DNA of 64,000 nucleotides from VRUE01 sp963812335 (GTDB taxonomy: Bacteria; Actinomycetota; Thermoleophilia; Solirubrobacterales; 70-9), in assembly GCA_963812335.1 (NCBI GenBank), contig CAWEUU010000005.1:1-64000 (forward strand), given 5' to 3'. Positions within the stretch are counted from its first letter, which is position 1; every line of letters starts with the position of its first letter. The position numbers and the translations under genes were made by a program. Under the pieces are notes generated by a model. That model did no database searches. It saw only the letters and a list, made by a program, of their open reading frames with translations, and was not told the DNA's origin. This document shows, one piece after another, positions 44,931-53,120 of this stretch.

Positions 44931-45611
44931 TCAGCCGCTCGGCGGCGGGAAGGTGGATGGGCGGGGCGGATACAGATATTCCCAGATGCCGCCGGTGAAC
45001 TCGCCCGGGTCGCGGGCGCGCACCGGCTCCAGCTGCGAGGTGACACTGAAGCGCGGGCCGAGCTCGACCTGGCCGTTGCGGATCCGCGCCTGGAACTGGT
45101 CGAGCGGGCGCACCGGCGGGCCGCCGATGACTTTGCCGACGAAGTCGTAGACGCCGCCGTGGCAGGGGCAGATGAAGTTGCCGGCCGCCTCGACGAAGCG
45201 CACCGGGCAGCCGAGGTGGGCGCAGCGGTTGGAGACGGCGATCATCTCGCTCGGATTCTCGCCGAGCGATTTCGAGCCTTTGCGGACGTAGGCGGTCACC
45301 TTGCCGGCGTCACCGATCCCCGGGGTTTCGGTGAAGACGACCTGGCGGTAGGTGTCCTCGACGAAGTCGCCGACCGGGCCGACCGCCTCCCAGCGTTCCT
45401 TGCCGCGGTGGAAGATCGGCGCCACGGCAAAGCCCACCGCGGGCAGCACGATCGCTGCCCCGGCGACGCCGCCGAGCGCCTGCGAGGCGACCGTGAAGGC
45501 GCGGCGGCGGGTCATCGACTCACCCTCGAAGTAGCCGGGAGGGTCGGGCTTCGCCCGCTCCGCCGGGCTCGCGCCCTCGGCTCCGTTTCGCTTGTTCGCC
45601 TCGTCAGCCAA
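44931..45611 (-). CDS. Rieske iron-sulfur protein of the bc complex
   Basis: About 226 residues. The 2Fe-2S ligands are in CAHLGC and CPCHGG. A twin-Arg signal (TRRRAFTVASQALGG) and helix follow a 45-residue cytosolic stretch, so the protein should be inserted by Tat, whose genes lie 4 kb away. The start is taken as TTG at 45611 (LADEANKRNG) after a GGTGGCAGAGA sequence; ATG of MTRRRAF is an alternative. First gene of the operon, divergent from MMPL transporter 2. Confidence 0.9.
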   Translation of the reverse strand: MADEANKRNGAEGASPAERAKPDPPGYFEGESMTRRRAFTVASQALGGVAGAAIVLPAVGFAVAPIFHRGKERWEAVGPVGDFVEDTYRQVVFTETPGIGDAGKVTAYVRKGSKSLGENPSEMIAVSNRCAHLGCPVRFVEAAGNFICPCHGGVYDFVGKVIGGPPVRPLDQFQARIRNGQVELGPRFSVTSQLEPVRARDPGEFTGGIWEYLYPPRPSTFPPPSG

Positions 45612-45760
45612 TCTCTGCCACCGAACGGCCGCGCAGTTTATTGCCTCGGCGGCGCGGCGGAGTCGAGAGCCCGCAAGCCGGCTTCCCGGACTGGTCCTTT
45701 GTGTACAGAAGGTTAACGAGGGGGGCGGGGCGAGACGACGGGCTGGTATAAGCACTTGGC

Positions 45761-48700
45761 GTGTCTATTCGCCGGGAGGAGAGGCGCCCGCCGCTCTCGT
45801 TGCGGCGACCCTGGGCCGTGCTTGCTGCGGCCCTCGTGGTGATCGCGGTGCTGGCGGCAATCGGCCGCGGCGTCGAGGACGAGCTGAAGCCGACCTCGCT
45901 CAGCGTCCCCGGAACCGACTCCGGCCGCGCCGCCGAGCTACAGCATCGCTACTTCGGCGACACGGCGCCGTTCGCGATCCTCCTCCAGGGCCCACCTGCC
46001 GCGCTCGACCGGCAGGGCCCGGCGCTGATCCGCACGCTGCGCACCGAGCCGGCCGTCTCGACGATCTCGCCCTGGGACAAGGGCAGCGTCGACAACCTGC
46101 GGCCGGGCCCCCGCAAGGCGCTGATCCTGGTCGACTTCCACGTCGACGAGGCCGAGGCGGTGCAGGACACCGTCCCCTACCTGAACCGCACGCTCGAAGA
46201 GCGGGTGCGCCCGCCCGTCAGCGCCGCGCAGAGCGGCTTCGCCACCCTCTCCCGGGCGACGATCGACGAGTCGATCCATGCCACCGAGGTGGCCGAGCTG
46301 GTCGCGATCCCCTTCCTGCTGCTGGTCCTGCTGCTGGTCTTCCGCTCGCCGATCGCGGCCGCGATCCCGCTCGCCTTCGGGGCCGTGGCCGTGACCGTCT
46401 CGCGCGGCGTGCTCGCGGTCGGCGCCAACTGGATCACGATCGACGGCTTCGCGCTGACCGTCTGCACGATGATGGGCCTGGCGCTGGGCGTCGACTACGC
46501 GCTGCTGATGGTCTCCCGCTTCCGCGAGGAGCTCGCGGCCGGAACGCCGCCGCGGGATGCGGCGCAGATGACGCGCCGCACCGCCGGCCGCACGATCGTC
46601 TTCGCCGGCTCGACCCTCTTCCTGGCGATGCTGGTGACGTTGTTCGTGATGCCGGGGTCGCTGCTGATCTCGCTGGCGGGCACGGCGATCGTCGTCACCG
46701 GGATCAGTGTCATCGTCGCCGCCCTGATCGGCCCTTCGCTGTTGATGGTGACCGGCCACAACGTCAACCGCTGGCGCATCGGCGGCAATCGCGGCGGCGA
46801 CGGCGTGATGACGCTGGTGCGCGGGGCGCTGCGCCGGCCGCTGGTGGCGGTGATCCTGATCGGCATCGTCGTCTTGCTCCTGGCACTGCCGGTGCTGGCG
46901 CTGAAAACCGGGCCGCCCAGCGCCGAGCAGCTGCCGACCTCCAATCCCGCGCGCGAGGAAGCCGAACTGATCGCCGACGCGATCGGTCCCGGCTGGGAAG
47001 CCCCGTTCGTCATCGTCGCCGTCTCCGAAGACGGCCCGATCACCGATCCCGACACGCTGGCGGCGCTGAGCCGCTGGCAGCGGCGGATCGCCCACGACCC
47101 GGGCGTGCAGGCCGTGATCGGCCCGGCACAGATCCGCAAGCAGGTGAAGCCGCTGCAGAAGACCGGCAACGACCTGCTCGCCGGCCGCGGGGACGCCGAT
47201 CCCGAGCAGCTGACGAGGCTGGGCAAGAAGCTCGGGCAGGCAACCGACGGCGTGCGGCAGCTGCGCTCCGGCATCGAGCAGGCCGGCTACGGGGCCGGGC
47301 TGCTCGCCGACGGGACCGGCCAGGCCGGCGATGGGGCGAAGCAGCTCGAAGGCGGGATCGCCCGGCTCGGCTCCGAGGCCGGGCGGGCCGTCGGCGCGAT
47401 CCAGCAGCTCGAGAACGGCTCGGGGAGGTTGGCGGAGGGTCAAGAAAAGGCGCAGCTCGGCGCCCTCTCGGTCGAAGAATCCTCAGAGGTCGTGTTCAAC
47501 ACCCTGAGCAGCCGAGCGCTGTCGTCCGCGCGCGGCCTGCAGGCCGAACTTAAGAAGCGAGCCGCCTCCGACCCGACCCTCGAGCCGCAGCTGCGAGAAG
47601 CCGAAAGCGTGGTCGAATCGCTGCTCATCGCCACCGGCGAAGCGCACCGGCTCTCGACCCGGGCGGGCGCGCTGAACGACGGCGAGGAACAGCTCGTCGA
47701 CGGCAGCAGGAAGCTGCACGACGGGGCAACCCAGCTCGCCGAGGGAACCGGCGCGCTGCCGGACGCGCTCGGCAAGCTCGAAGGCGGCGCCGGCCAGCTG
47801 GTCGACGGCCTCGGCCAGCTGCGCGGCGGCGCCGACACGCTGGAAGAAAAGCTCTCCGAAGGCTTCCAGCGTTCGCAGCCGTTGCAGAGCGGCCTGCGCC
47901 GTTCCAGCGTCAAGGTCTCGGTCCAGGCCAAGGACGTCAACGACAAGGTCGACCGCCTGCGGCGCAACTCGCCGGGGATCTTCAACTCCGGCTACTTCGT
48001 CCTCTCCAGCCTCGCCGGAGCGCCGGCAAAGGAGCGCAAGCGTGCCGGCGGCGTGGTCGACCTCGAGAACGGCCAGGCGGCGCAGATGGTCGTGATCCCC
48101 CGCTACACGTTCAACACCGAGGGATCCACCGCGCTGAACAAGCGGCTGAAAGAGGACGCGGGCAAGCTGGCGACGGTGACCGGCACGACCACCGGCGTCA
48201 CCGGCGCAGCCGCCGAACTGATCGACTACACGTCGGTCATCTCGGAACGGATCCCGATCATGATCGGCGTGATCACGATCGCGACCTTCCTGATCCTGGT
48301 CGTCATCCTGCGGGCGCTGCTCGTAGCGGCGATCGCCGTGGCGCTCAACCTGGTCACGGTCGCGGTCGCCTTCGGCGTGCTCACCCTGCTCTTCGAGGTG
48401 CCGGCGGGCTGGCCGCTCGGCGGACATACCTATGTCGACGCAATCGGCGCCGCGGGGATCTTCGGGATCATCTTCGGTCTATCGATCGACTACGCGGTCT
48501 TCCTGCTGATGCGGATGCGCGAGCACTACGAGAACAACTCCTCGAACCAGGAAGCGATCGAATTCGGGCTCGAGCGGACGGCGCGGGTGATCACCGGCGC
48601 CGCGGCGATCATGATGGCCGTCTTCCTCGCCTTCGCCGGCGCCAGCATCGCCACGGTCAGCCAACTCGGCACCGGCCTGGCCGTCGCGGTGCTGCTCGAC

Positions 48701-48829
48701 GCAACGGTCGTGCGCATCGTCCTGTTGCCGGCACTGATGCTGCTGCTCGGCGATCGCGTCTGGTGGCTGCCACGGCCGTTGGAGAAAATCCTGCCCGAAA
48801 TCGATCTTCACGGCTCTCGCGCGGGTTAA
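45761..48829 (+). CDS. MMPL/RND-family transporter 2
   Basis: 1022 residues, a close paralog of the transporter at 34233-37502 (same TMMGLALGVDYALLMVSRFR and LGDRVWWLPRPL motifs). The middle extracytoplasmic region again has repeated LxxG units (QLEGGIARLGSEAGRAVGAI, ALGKLEGGAGQLVDGLGQLR). GTG at 45761 has a TATAAG box 8 nt upstream and no ribosome-binding site. The secreted gene at 48947 and paralog 5 follow in the same direction, which suggests joint function in envelope lipid or polymer export. Confidence 0.9.
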   Translation: MSIRREERRPPLSLRRPWAVLAAALVVIAVLAAIGRGVEDELKPTSLSVPGTDSGRAAELQHRYFGDTAPFAILLQGPPAALDRQGPALIRTLRTEPAVSTISPWDKGSVDNLRPGPRKALILVDFHVDEAEAVQDTVPYLNRTLEERVRPPVSAAQSGFATLSRATIDESIHATEVAELVAIPFLLLVLLLVFRSPIAAAIPLAFGAVAVTVSRGVLAVGANWITIDGFALTVCTMMGLALGVDYALLMVSRFREELAAGTPPRDAAQMTRRTAGRTIVFAGSTLFLAMLVTLFVMPGSLLISLAGTAIVVTGISVIVAALIGPSLLMVTGHNVNRWRIGGNRGGDGVMTLVRGALRRPLVAVILIGIVVLLLALPVLALKTGPPSAEQLPTSNPAREEAELIADAIGPGWEAPFVIVAVSEDGPITDPDTLAALSRWQRRIAHDPGVQAVIGPAQIRKQVKPLQKTGNDLLAGRGDADPEQLTRLGKKLGQATDGVRQLRSGIEQAGYGAGLLADGTGQAGDGAKQLEGGIARLGSEAGRAVGAIQQLENGSGRLAEGQEKAQLGALSVEESSEVVFNTLSSRALSSARGLQAELKKRAASDPTLEPQLREAESVVESLLIATGEAHRLSTRAGALNDGEEQLVDGSRKLHDGATQLAEGTGALPDALGKLEGGAGQLVDGLGQLRGGADTLEEKLSEGFQRSQPLQSGLRRSSVKVSVQAKDVNDKVDRLRRNSPGIFNSGYFVLSSLAGAPAKERKRAGGVVDLENGQAAQMVVIPRYTFNTEGSTALNKRLKEDAGKLATVTGTTTGVTGAAAELIDYTSVISERIPIMIGVITIATFLILVVILRALLVAAIAVALNLVTVAVAFGVLTLLFEVPAGWPLGGHTYVDAIGAAGIFGIIFGLSIDYAVFLLMRMREHYENNSSNQEAIEFGLERTARVITGAAAIMMAVFLAFAGASIATVSQLGTGLAVAVLLDATVVRIVLLPALMLLLGDRVWWLPRPLEKILPEIDLHGSRAG

Positions 48830-48946
48830 CAGCAGTGAGCGCCATCGGAACTCGTGTATTTTTTGTCACGGGCTTGGACAGGGGGATCGGCTGGGCGCAC
48901 TGTGTGCTCGCCAGGACCAGCCAGAGCGAACAGGAGGAGTGATCTA

Positions 48947-49456
48947 GTGGGAAGCTCAGCAAGGAAACCGCCGCTGCCGGCAATCGGCCTGGCGCTGCTC
49001 GTGGCGCTGCTCGTGGCGCTTCCGGCGCTCGCGGCCGAAGGCGAAGCCGAACTTACGCGTGACCAGTACGTCGCCAAGCTCGAGCCGATCTGCAAGGCCA
49101 ACACCAAGGCCAACGCACGCATCCTCAAGGGCGTCAAAAGGCAGGTGCAAAAGGGCAAGCTGGGGCCGGCCGGCAAGCGCTTCATCCGCGCTTCCGGCGC
49201 GCTCGGCAGGTCCGTCCGCGTGATGGCGCGGGTGCCGCGACCCGCGGCCGACACGACCAGGCTGAGCAAGTGGCTCGGCTACCTGATGCGGGAGAAGCGC
49301 TTCCTGCAGCTGATCGGCAAGTCGCTCAAGTCGGGCAACAAGTTCAAGGCCCAGAAGCTCGCCGTCAAGCTCAACCGCAACAACAACCAGGCCAACAACA
49401 CGGTGATCAGCTTCGGCTTCAGGGAGTGCCGGATCGACTCCTCGAGGTTCATCTAG
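48947..49456 (+). CDS. Secreted helical protein of unknown function
   Basis: 169 residues with a signal peptide (LPAIGLALLVALLVALPALA). The mature part is basic and helical, starting LTRDQYVAKLEPICKANTKA, with two cysteines (EPIC and FREC) and a central RPAADTTRLSKWLGYL. GTG at 48947 is chosen for its ribosome-binding site AGGAGGAG. It is followed after 1 nt by paralog 5. I do not recognise a named family; the context suggests a periplasmic partner of MMPL transporter 2 or of paralog 5. Confidence 0.75.
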   Translation: MGSSARKPPLPAIGLALLVALLVALPALAAEGEAELTRDQYVAKLEPICKANTKANARILKGVKRQVQKGKLGPAGKRFIRASGALGRSVRVMARVPRPAADTTRLSKWLGYLMREKRFLQLIGKSLKSGNKFKAQKLAVKLNRNNNQANNTVISFGFRECRIDSSRFI

Positions 49457-49457
49457 G

Positions 49458-50234
49458 TTGAGGGCCGCTGGCCTGTTCGCCCTGTCGCTGCTGGTCGCGC
49501 TCGCCGCGGCCGGCGCCGCGCAGGCCGAGAAGCAGGTCGAGGGCAACCTGATCGTCTCCTTCGACGGCGGGATCGCGCCGAAGTCACTGCCGCGCACCGG
49601 CACCGCGCCGGTCTCGGTCACAGTCGACAGCGGCTTCGCCACCACTGACAACAGCGACCCCCCGCCGCAGCTGCGCCAGATCGCGATCGGGATCAACAAG
49701 GGCGGCAAGATCTTCGACCGCGGCCTGCCGACCTGTCAGGTGCGGCGGATCCAGCCCTCGACGATTGCCGCTGCGAAGCGAATCTGCGGCAGGGCGATCG
49801 TCGGCAACGGCCACGTGCGGGTGCGGGTCAGGCTGGCCAACCAGCCCCCGTTCACCTTCAAGGGGCCGATGCTCGTCTTCAACGCCACGCGCAGCGGTGG
49901 CAAGCGGCGCCTGCTCGCACAGGTCTACGGCATCAAGCCGCCCTCGGCCTTCGTGCTCACCTTTAAGATCGTCCGCAAGGGCGGCACCTTCGGAACCGTG
50001 ATCAAGACGACGCTGCCGAAGGCGGCTCGCGATTGGGCCTACGTCACCCACTTCGACATGAAGCTGCGCCGCATCTACACCTACCGCGGGCGGCGCCACA
50101 GCTTCATCAGCGCCGGCTGCGCCGCCCCCGCCGGCTTCCCCGGGGCGGTCTATCCGTTTGCGCGGGCGACCTTCGGCTTTGCCGGGGGGCAGAAGGTGAC
50201 GACTACGCTGATTCGGGACTGCAAGGTCAGGTAG
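49458..50234 (+). CDS. Secreted four-cysteine protein, paralog 5 (most divergent)
   Basis: 258 residues with a signal peptide (LFALSLLVALAAAGAAQA). Family features are kept: GNLIVSFDGGIAPKSLPRTG, TTDNSDPPPQLRQ, cysteines in LPTC, KRICGR, AGCAAP and RDCKVR, and a VFNATRSGGKRRL segment in place of FNGG. The start is TTG at 49458, one nt after the stop of the upstream gene, implying translational coupling. A family C palindrome begins 5 nt after the stop. Confidence 0.82.
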   Translation: MRAAGLFALSLLVALAAAGAAQAEKQVEGNLIVSFDGGIAPKSLPRTGTAPVSVTVDSGFATTDNSDPPPQLRQIAIGINKGGKIFDRGLPTCQVRRIQPSTIAAAKRICGRAIVGNGHVRVRVRLANQPPFTFKGPMLVFNATRSGGKRRLLAQVYGIKPPSAFVLTFKIVRKGGTFGTVIKTTLPKAARDWAYVTHFDMKLRRIYTYRGRRHSFISAGCAAPAGFPGAVYPFARATFGFAGGQKVTTTLIRDCKVR

Positions 50235-50238
50235 GTGG

Positions 50239-50348
50239 GGTCCGTCCCGGCAGGGGTTCCGCTTAACTTTTTTTGAAGACAGTTGGCGGTCGTCCGCGGG
50301 CGCTTTCGCAAAAAAAGTCAAGACGCTCCACCCCTACCGGGACGGACC
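50239..50348. repeat. Dispersed palindrome, family C
   Basis: The arm GGTCCGTCCCGGCAGGGGT (50239-50257) pairs with 50330-50348 (one mismatch). Read on the minus strand, the interior matches 21113-21185: GGAGCGTCTTG, a CTTTTTTTG/CAAAAAAAG stem, core GCGCCCGCGGACGACCGC, TGTCTTC and GTTAAGCGGA. It lies between convergent genes and could act as a terminator for both. Confidence 0.85.
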
Positions 50349-50723
50349 CTTGCTTATCTCTTGTGCGGTTTTGTGCCAGCGCTCGGGGAGTTCGCTGCCC
50401 CTGCCCTCCGTGTGCAGCTGGGCCGATGTGCCGATCAGGTCCGCCAAGGCGAGGGTGGCCTCCGTATCTCCGATAGCTGCCAGCCGCTCGATGGCCAGGG
50501 CGTAGAGATAGTCGCCTGCGAGTAGGGCCAGGTCCTGATCGTGGCCCTTGAGTAGGCGCGACTGGTCGTAGTGGAGCTGGTAGCCCTCGCGGACCGCCTC
50601 GAGGACGTGGGCGTAGTCGCCCGGGGGCGCGAAGGCTTGCTCGGGATCCGGGTCGGTTACGTGGGGGGAGATCGGGGTGTTCTCGGTGCGGAGCTGCGCA
50701 GCGAGGTCTGTGAGGGCGCTCAA
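50334..50723 (-). CDS. Small helical protein, distantly polyprenyl-synthase-like
   Basis: 129 residues. The central segment LLKGHDQDLALLAGDYLYAL followed by AIERLAAIGDTEATLALADL recalls the mid-helices of polyprenyl diphosphate synthases (GDYLxARA..LAxLGD), but the Asp-rich catalytic motifs are missing. ATG overlaps the stop of the HemL fusion gene (ATGA), so it is co-translated with it. It could be a regulatory or structural remnant of a synthase. The end of the gene runs into a palindromic repeat. Confidence 0.6.
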   Translation of the reverse strand: MSALTDLAAQLRTENTPISPHVTDPDPEQAFAPPGDYAHVLEAVREGYQLHYDQSRLLKGHDQDLALLAGDYLYALAIERLAAIGDTEATLALADLIGTSAQLHTEGRGSELPERWHKTAQEISKGPSR

Positions 50724-53062
50724 TCGAAGGTCTCCTGCAGCGATTCCTCCGCGGCTTCCAGGGTGCGGGCGATTGCGTTGTCATCGTGCGCGAGCGAGAC
50801 GAACCATGCCTCGAACTGGGACGGGGGTGGGTAGATGCCGCGGTCCAACATCGCTCGGCAGAAGCGGGCGTGGGCCTCGAGGTCGCAGGCGGCGGCGCCC
50901 TCGAAATCGGTGATCTGTTCGGTGCCGAAGAAAACGGTGAGCAGGCCGGTGGCGGAGCTGATGTGGATCGGCCACCTCGCGGCGAACCGGGCCAAGCCCT
51001 TGGCGAGCTGCGCGGTCAAAGCGCCCAGCCGCTCGTAGGCGGCAGGGTCGAGCCGGCGCAGAGTCGCCCGCCCCGCTGCCATCGCCAGCGGGTTGCCGGA
51101 GAGAGTTCCCGCCTGGTAGACGTCGCCGGCGGGGGCGATGCGCTCCATCGCCTCCCGCGGCCCGCCGAAGGCGGCGGCAGGCAGCCCGCCGCCGAAGATC
51201 TTGCCGAGGACGGTCAGGTCGGGCTCAACCCCATAGAGCTGCTGGGCGCCGCCGCGGTCAACGCGGAAGCCGCTGATCACCTCGTCGAAGACGAGCAGCG
51301 CGCCGGCCTCGCGGGTCGCCTCGCGGAGGAACTCGAGGAAGCCTTCCGCCGCGGGGACAACGCCCATGTTGGCCGGCAGCGGCTCGGCCAGAAGCGCGGC
51401 GACCTCATGCTCGGCAAGCGCTCGCAAGACCGCCTCGCGATCGTTCCAAGGCACGACCACGGTGCCGGCCGCCTGTGCCGCGGTGACGCCGGGGCTGCCG
51501 GGGATCGCCAGCGTCGCCAGGCCCGAGCCGGCGTCGGCGAGCAGCCCATCGGAGTGGCCGTGGTAGGCGCCGGCGAACTTGACCACGACCTCCCGCCCGG
51601 TGACCGCACGGGCGAGGCGCACAGCCCCCATCGCCGCCTCGGTGCCGGAGCTGGTCATGCGCAGCATCTCAATCGAGGGGACCCGGCTCGCGACCTCCTC
51701 GGCCAGCTCAACCTCTGCCTCGGTCGCGGCGCCATAGCCCGTCCCCCGCGCCACGGCCTCGCTCAGGGCGGCGATCACCCCGGGGTCGGCGTGGCCAAGG
51801 ATCAGCGGGCCCCAGGAGCAGACCCAATCGACGTAGCGGTTGCCGTCGACGTCGACCAGCTCACAGCCCTCGCCGCGCTCGATGAAGATCGGCTCGTGGC
51901 CGATCTGCCGCATCGCCCGCACGGGCGAATTGACCGCGCCCGGGAGAACGCGCCGAGCACGCTCGTACAGCTCCCTGCTACGCGTGTCTTGTTCTTCCCA
52001 GGTCCGATAGTCGTCGGTGAAGTAGCGCAGGCGGATCTTCTTGTACTCGGTCGACGAGTAGAGCGTGGCGCGGTCCTCGGCGCCCATCCCGCACTCGGCG
52101 GCGATCGAGTCGAGGATCGCGTCGCACTCCTCCTTCGAGCGGCCGTGGGCCATCGTGAAGACGCTGTAGGGCCAGTCCTCGTAGGTCGGGCGCTGGTAGC
52201 AGTGTGAGATGCCGCGGAAGGAGGCCATCCGCCGGCCGGTCTCGAGGATCTCCCCCTCGGGCACCTTCCACACCCCCATGCCGTTGGCTGAGAAACCGGC
52301 GCGGCGATGGAAGAGGATCGCGGCGACGCGGCGCAGCAGCTTGCGCCCGACCATCCCGCGCAGCCGCTCGAGCAGCTCCTCGGTTCCGATGCCGAGCTCC
52401 GCCGCGGCGGCGTCGTAGGGCCGCTCGACCGCCTCCATCGGCCCCTGCAGGGCGCGGATGACGGCGATGTCGCCCTCGTCGTAGGGCTGGCGCTCCAGCT
52501 CACGCGGCGGGGCTGCCTCGACCACGGCGGCGAGCGCGTCGGTGCCCTTCTCCATCTCCAGGTTCATGTTGATTTTGAACAGGGTCAGGGTCGGCAGCCG
52601 GCGCATCGACTCGGCCCCGGTCTCCTCCATCAGCGCCTCCAGCGTGCCGTCCATGCCGAGCTGCGAATCGGGCGGGACGGCGATCGTGAACCAGAGGTTG
52701 AAGTCGTGCGTGCGCAGGTAGTTGTGGGAGACGCCGGGGTGGGCGTTGACCGCCGTCGCGGCACGCTGCGGATTCTCGGCGTCGACTTTGGCGGCGACCA
52801 GCATCGACTCGTAGCCGAGCGCGCGGGTGTCGAAGATCGGGGTGATCTCGCGGATAATCCGCTCGTCGAGCAGGCGGCGGGTGCGGGCGAGCAAGTCGCC
52901 GAGGTCGAGCTCGGCCTCGGCGGCGAGCACGGCGAAGGGCTCGGGGTCGAGCGGGAAGCTCGACTGCAACAGGTTCATCAGCCGCTTGTCGGTCTCGTCG
53001 AGCGGGATCGCCGCGCCGTCCTTGCGGGAGCGCGCCTTCGACTGGGGGGTCTTGACAGTCAC
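50720..53062 (-). CDS. hemL: Siroheme decarboxylase (AhbA-AhbB) / glutamate-1-semialdehyde aminomutase (HemL) fusion
   Basis: 780 residues in one uninterrupted frame. Residues about 20-180 resemble AhbA (LDETDKRLMNLLQSSFPLD, HPGVSHNYLRTHDFNLWFTI, LTLFKINMNL). Residues about 195-360 resemble AhbB (DIAVIRALQGPMEAVERPYD, GISHCYQRPTYEDWPYSVFT, STEYKKIRLRYF). Residues 375-780 are HemL (LYERARRVLPGAVNSPVRAM, SSGTEAAMGAVRLARA, PLP Lys in VLGKIFGGGLPAAAFGG). HemL makes 5-aminolevulinate; AhbAB decarboxylates siroheme. No start codon precedes the HemL part, which supports a true fusion. hemB lies upstream, 58 nt away. Confidence 0.88.
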   Translation of the reverse strand: MTVKTPQSKARSRKDGAAIPLDETDKRLMNLLQSSFPLDPEPFAVLAAEAELDLGDLLARTRRLLDERIIREITPIFDTRALGYESMLVAAKVDAENPQRAATAVNAHPGVSHNYLRTHDFNLWFTIAVPPDSQLGMDGTLEALMEETGAESMRRLPTLTLFKINMNLEMEKGTDALAAVVEAAPPRELERQPYDEGDIAVIRALQGPMEAVERPYDAAAAELGIGTEELLERLRGMVGRKLLRRVAAILFHRRAGFSANGMGVWKVPEGEILETGRRMASFRGISHCYQRPTYEDWPYSVFTMAHGRSKEECDAILDSIAAECGMGAEDRATLYSSTEYKKIRLRYFTDDYRTWEEQDTRSRELYERARRVLPGAVNSPVRAMRQIGHEPIFIERGEGCELVDVDGNRYVDWVCSWGPLILGHADPGVIAALSEAVARGTGYGAATEAEVELAEEVASRVPSIEMLRMTSSGTEAAMGAVRLARAVTGREVVVKFAGAYHGHSDGLLADAGSGLATLAIPGSPGVTAAQAAGTVVVPWNDREAVLRALAEHEVAALLAEPLPANMGVVPAAEGFLEFLREATREAGALLVFDEVISGFRVDRGGAQQLYGVEPDLTVLGKIFGGGLPAAAFGGPREAMERIAPAGDVYQAGTLSGNPLAMAAGRATLRRLDPAAYERLGALTAQLAKGLARFAARWPIHISSATGLLTVFFGTEQITDFEGAAACDLEAHARFCRAMLDRGIYPPPSQFEAWFVSLAHDDNAIARTLEAAEESLQETFD

Positions 53063-53076
53063 GCGCTCACGCTCAG

Positions 53077-53110
53077 CCGGTCGCAGAGAATCAGATGCCG
53101 ATGCTCCCTC
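53077..53110 (-). repeat. Short dispersed element, family B (copy 1)
   Basis: On the minus strand GAGGGAGCAT, then a segment containing ATCTGATTCT, then TGCGACCGG. It matches 54964-54997 on the plus strand at most positions, and its centre resembles the loop of family A. It lies between hemB and the HemL fusion gene. Confidence 0.6.
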
Positions 53111-53120
53111 TTTCGGTTCG

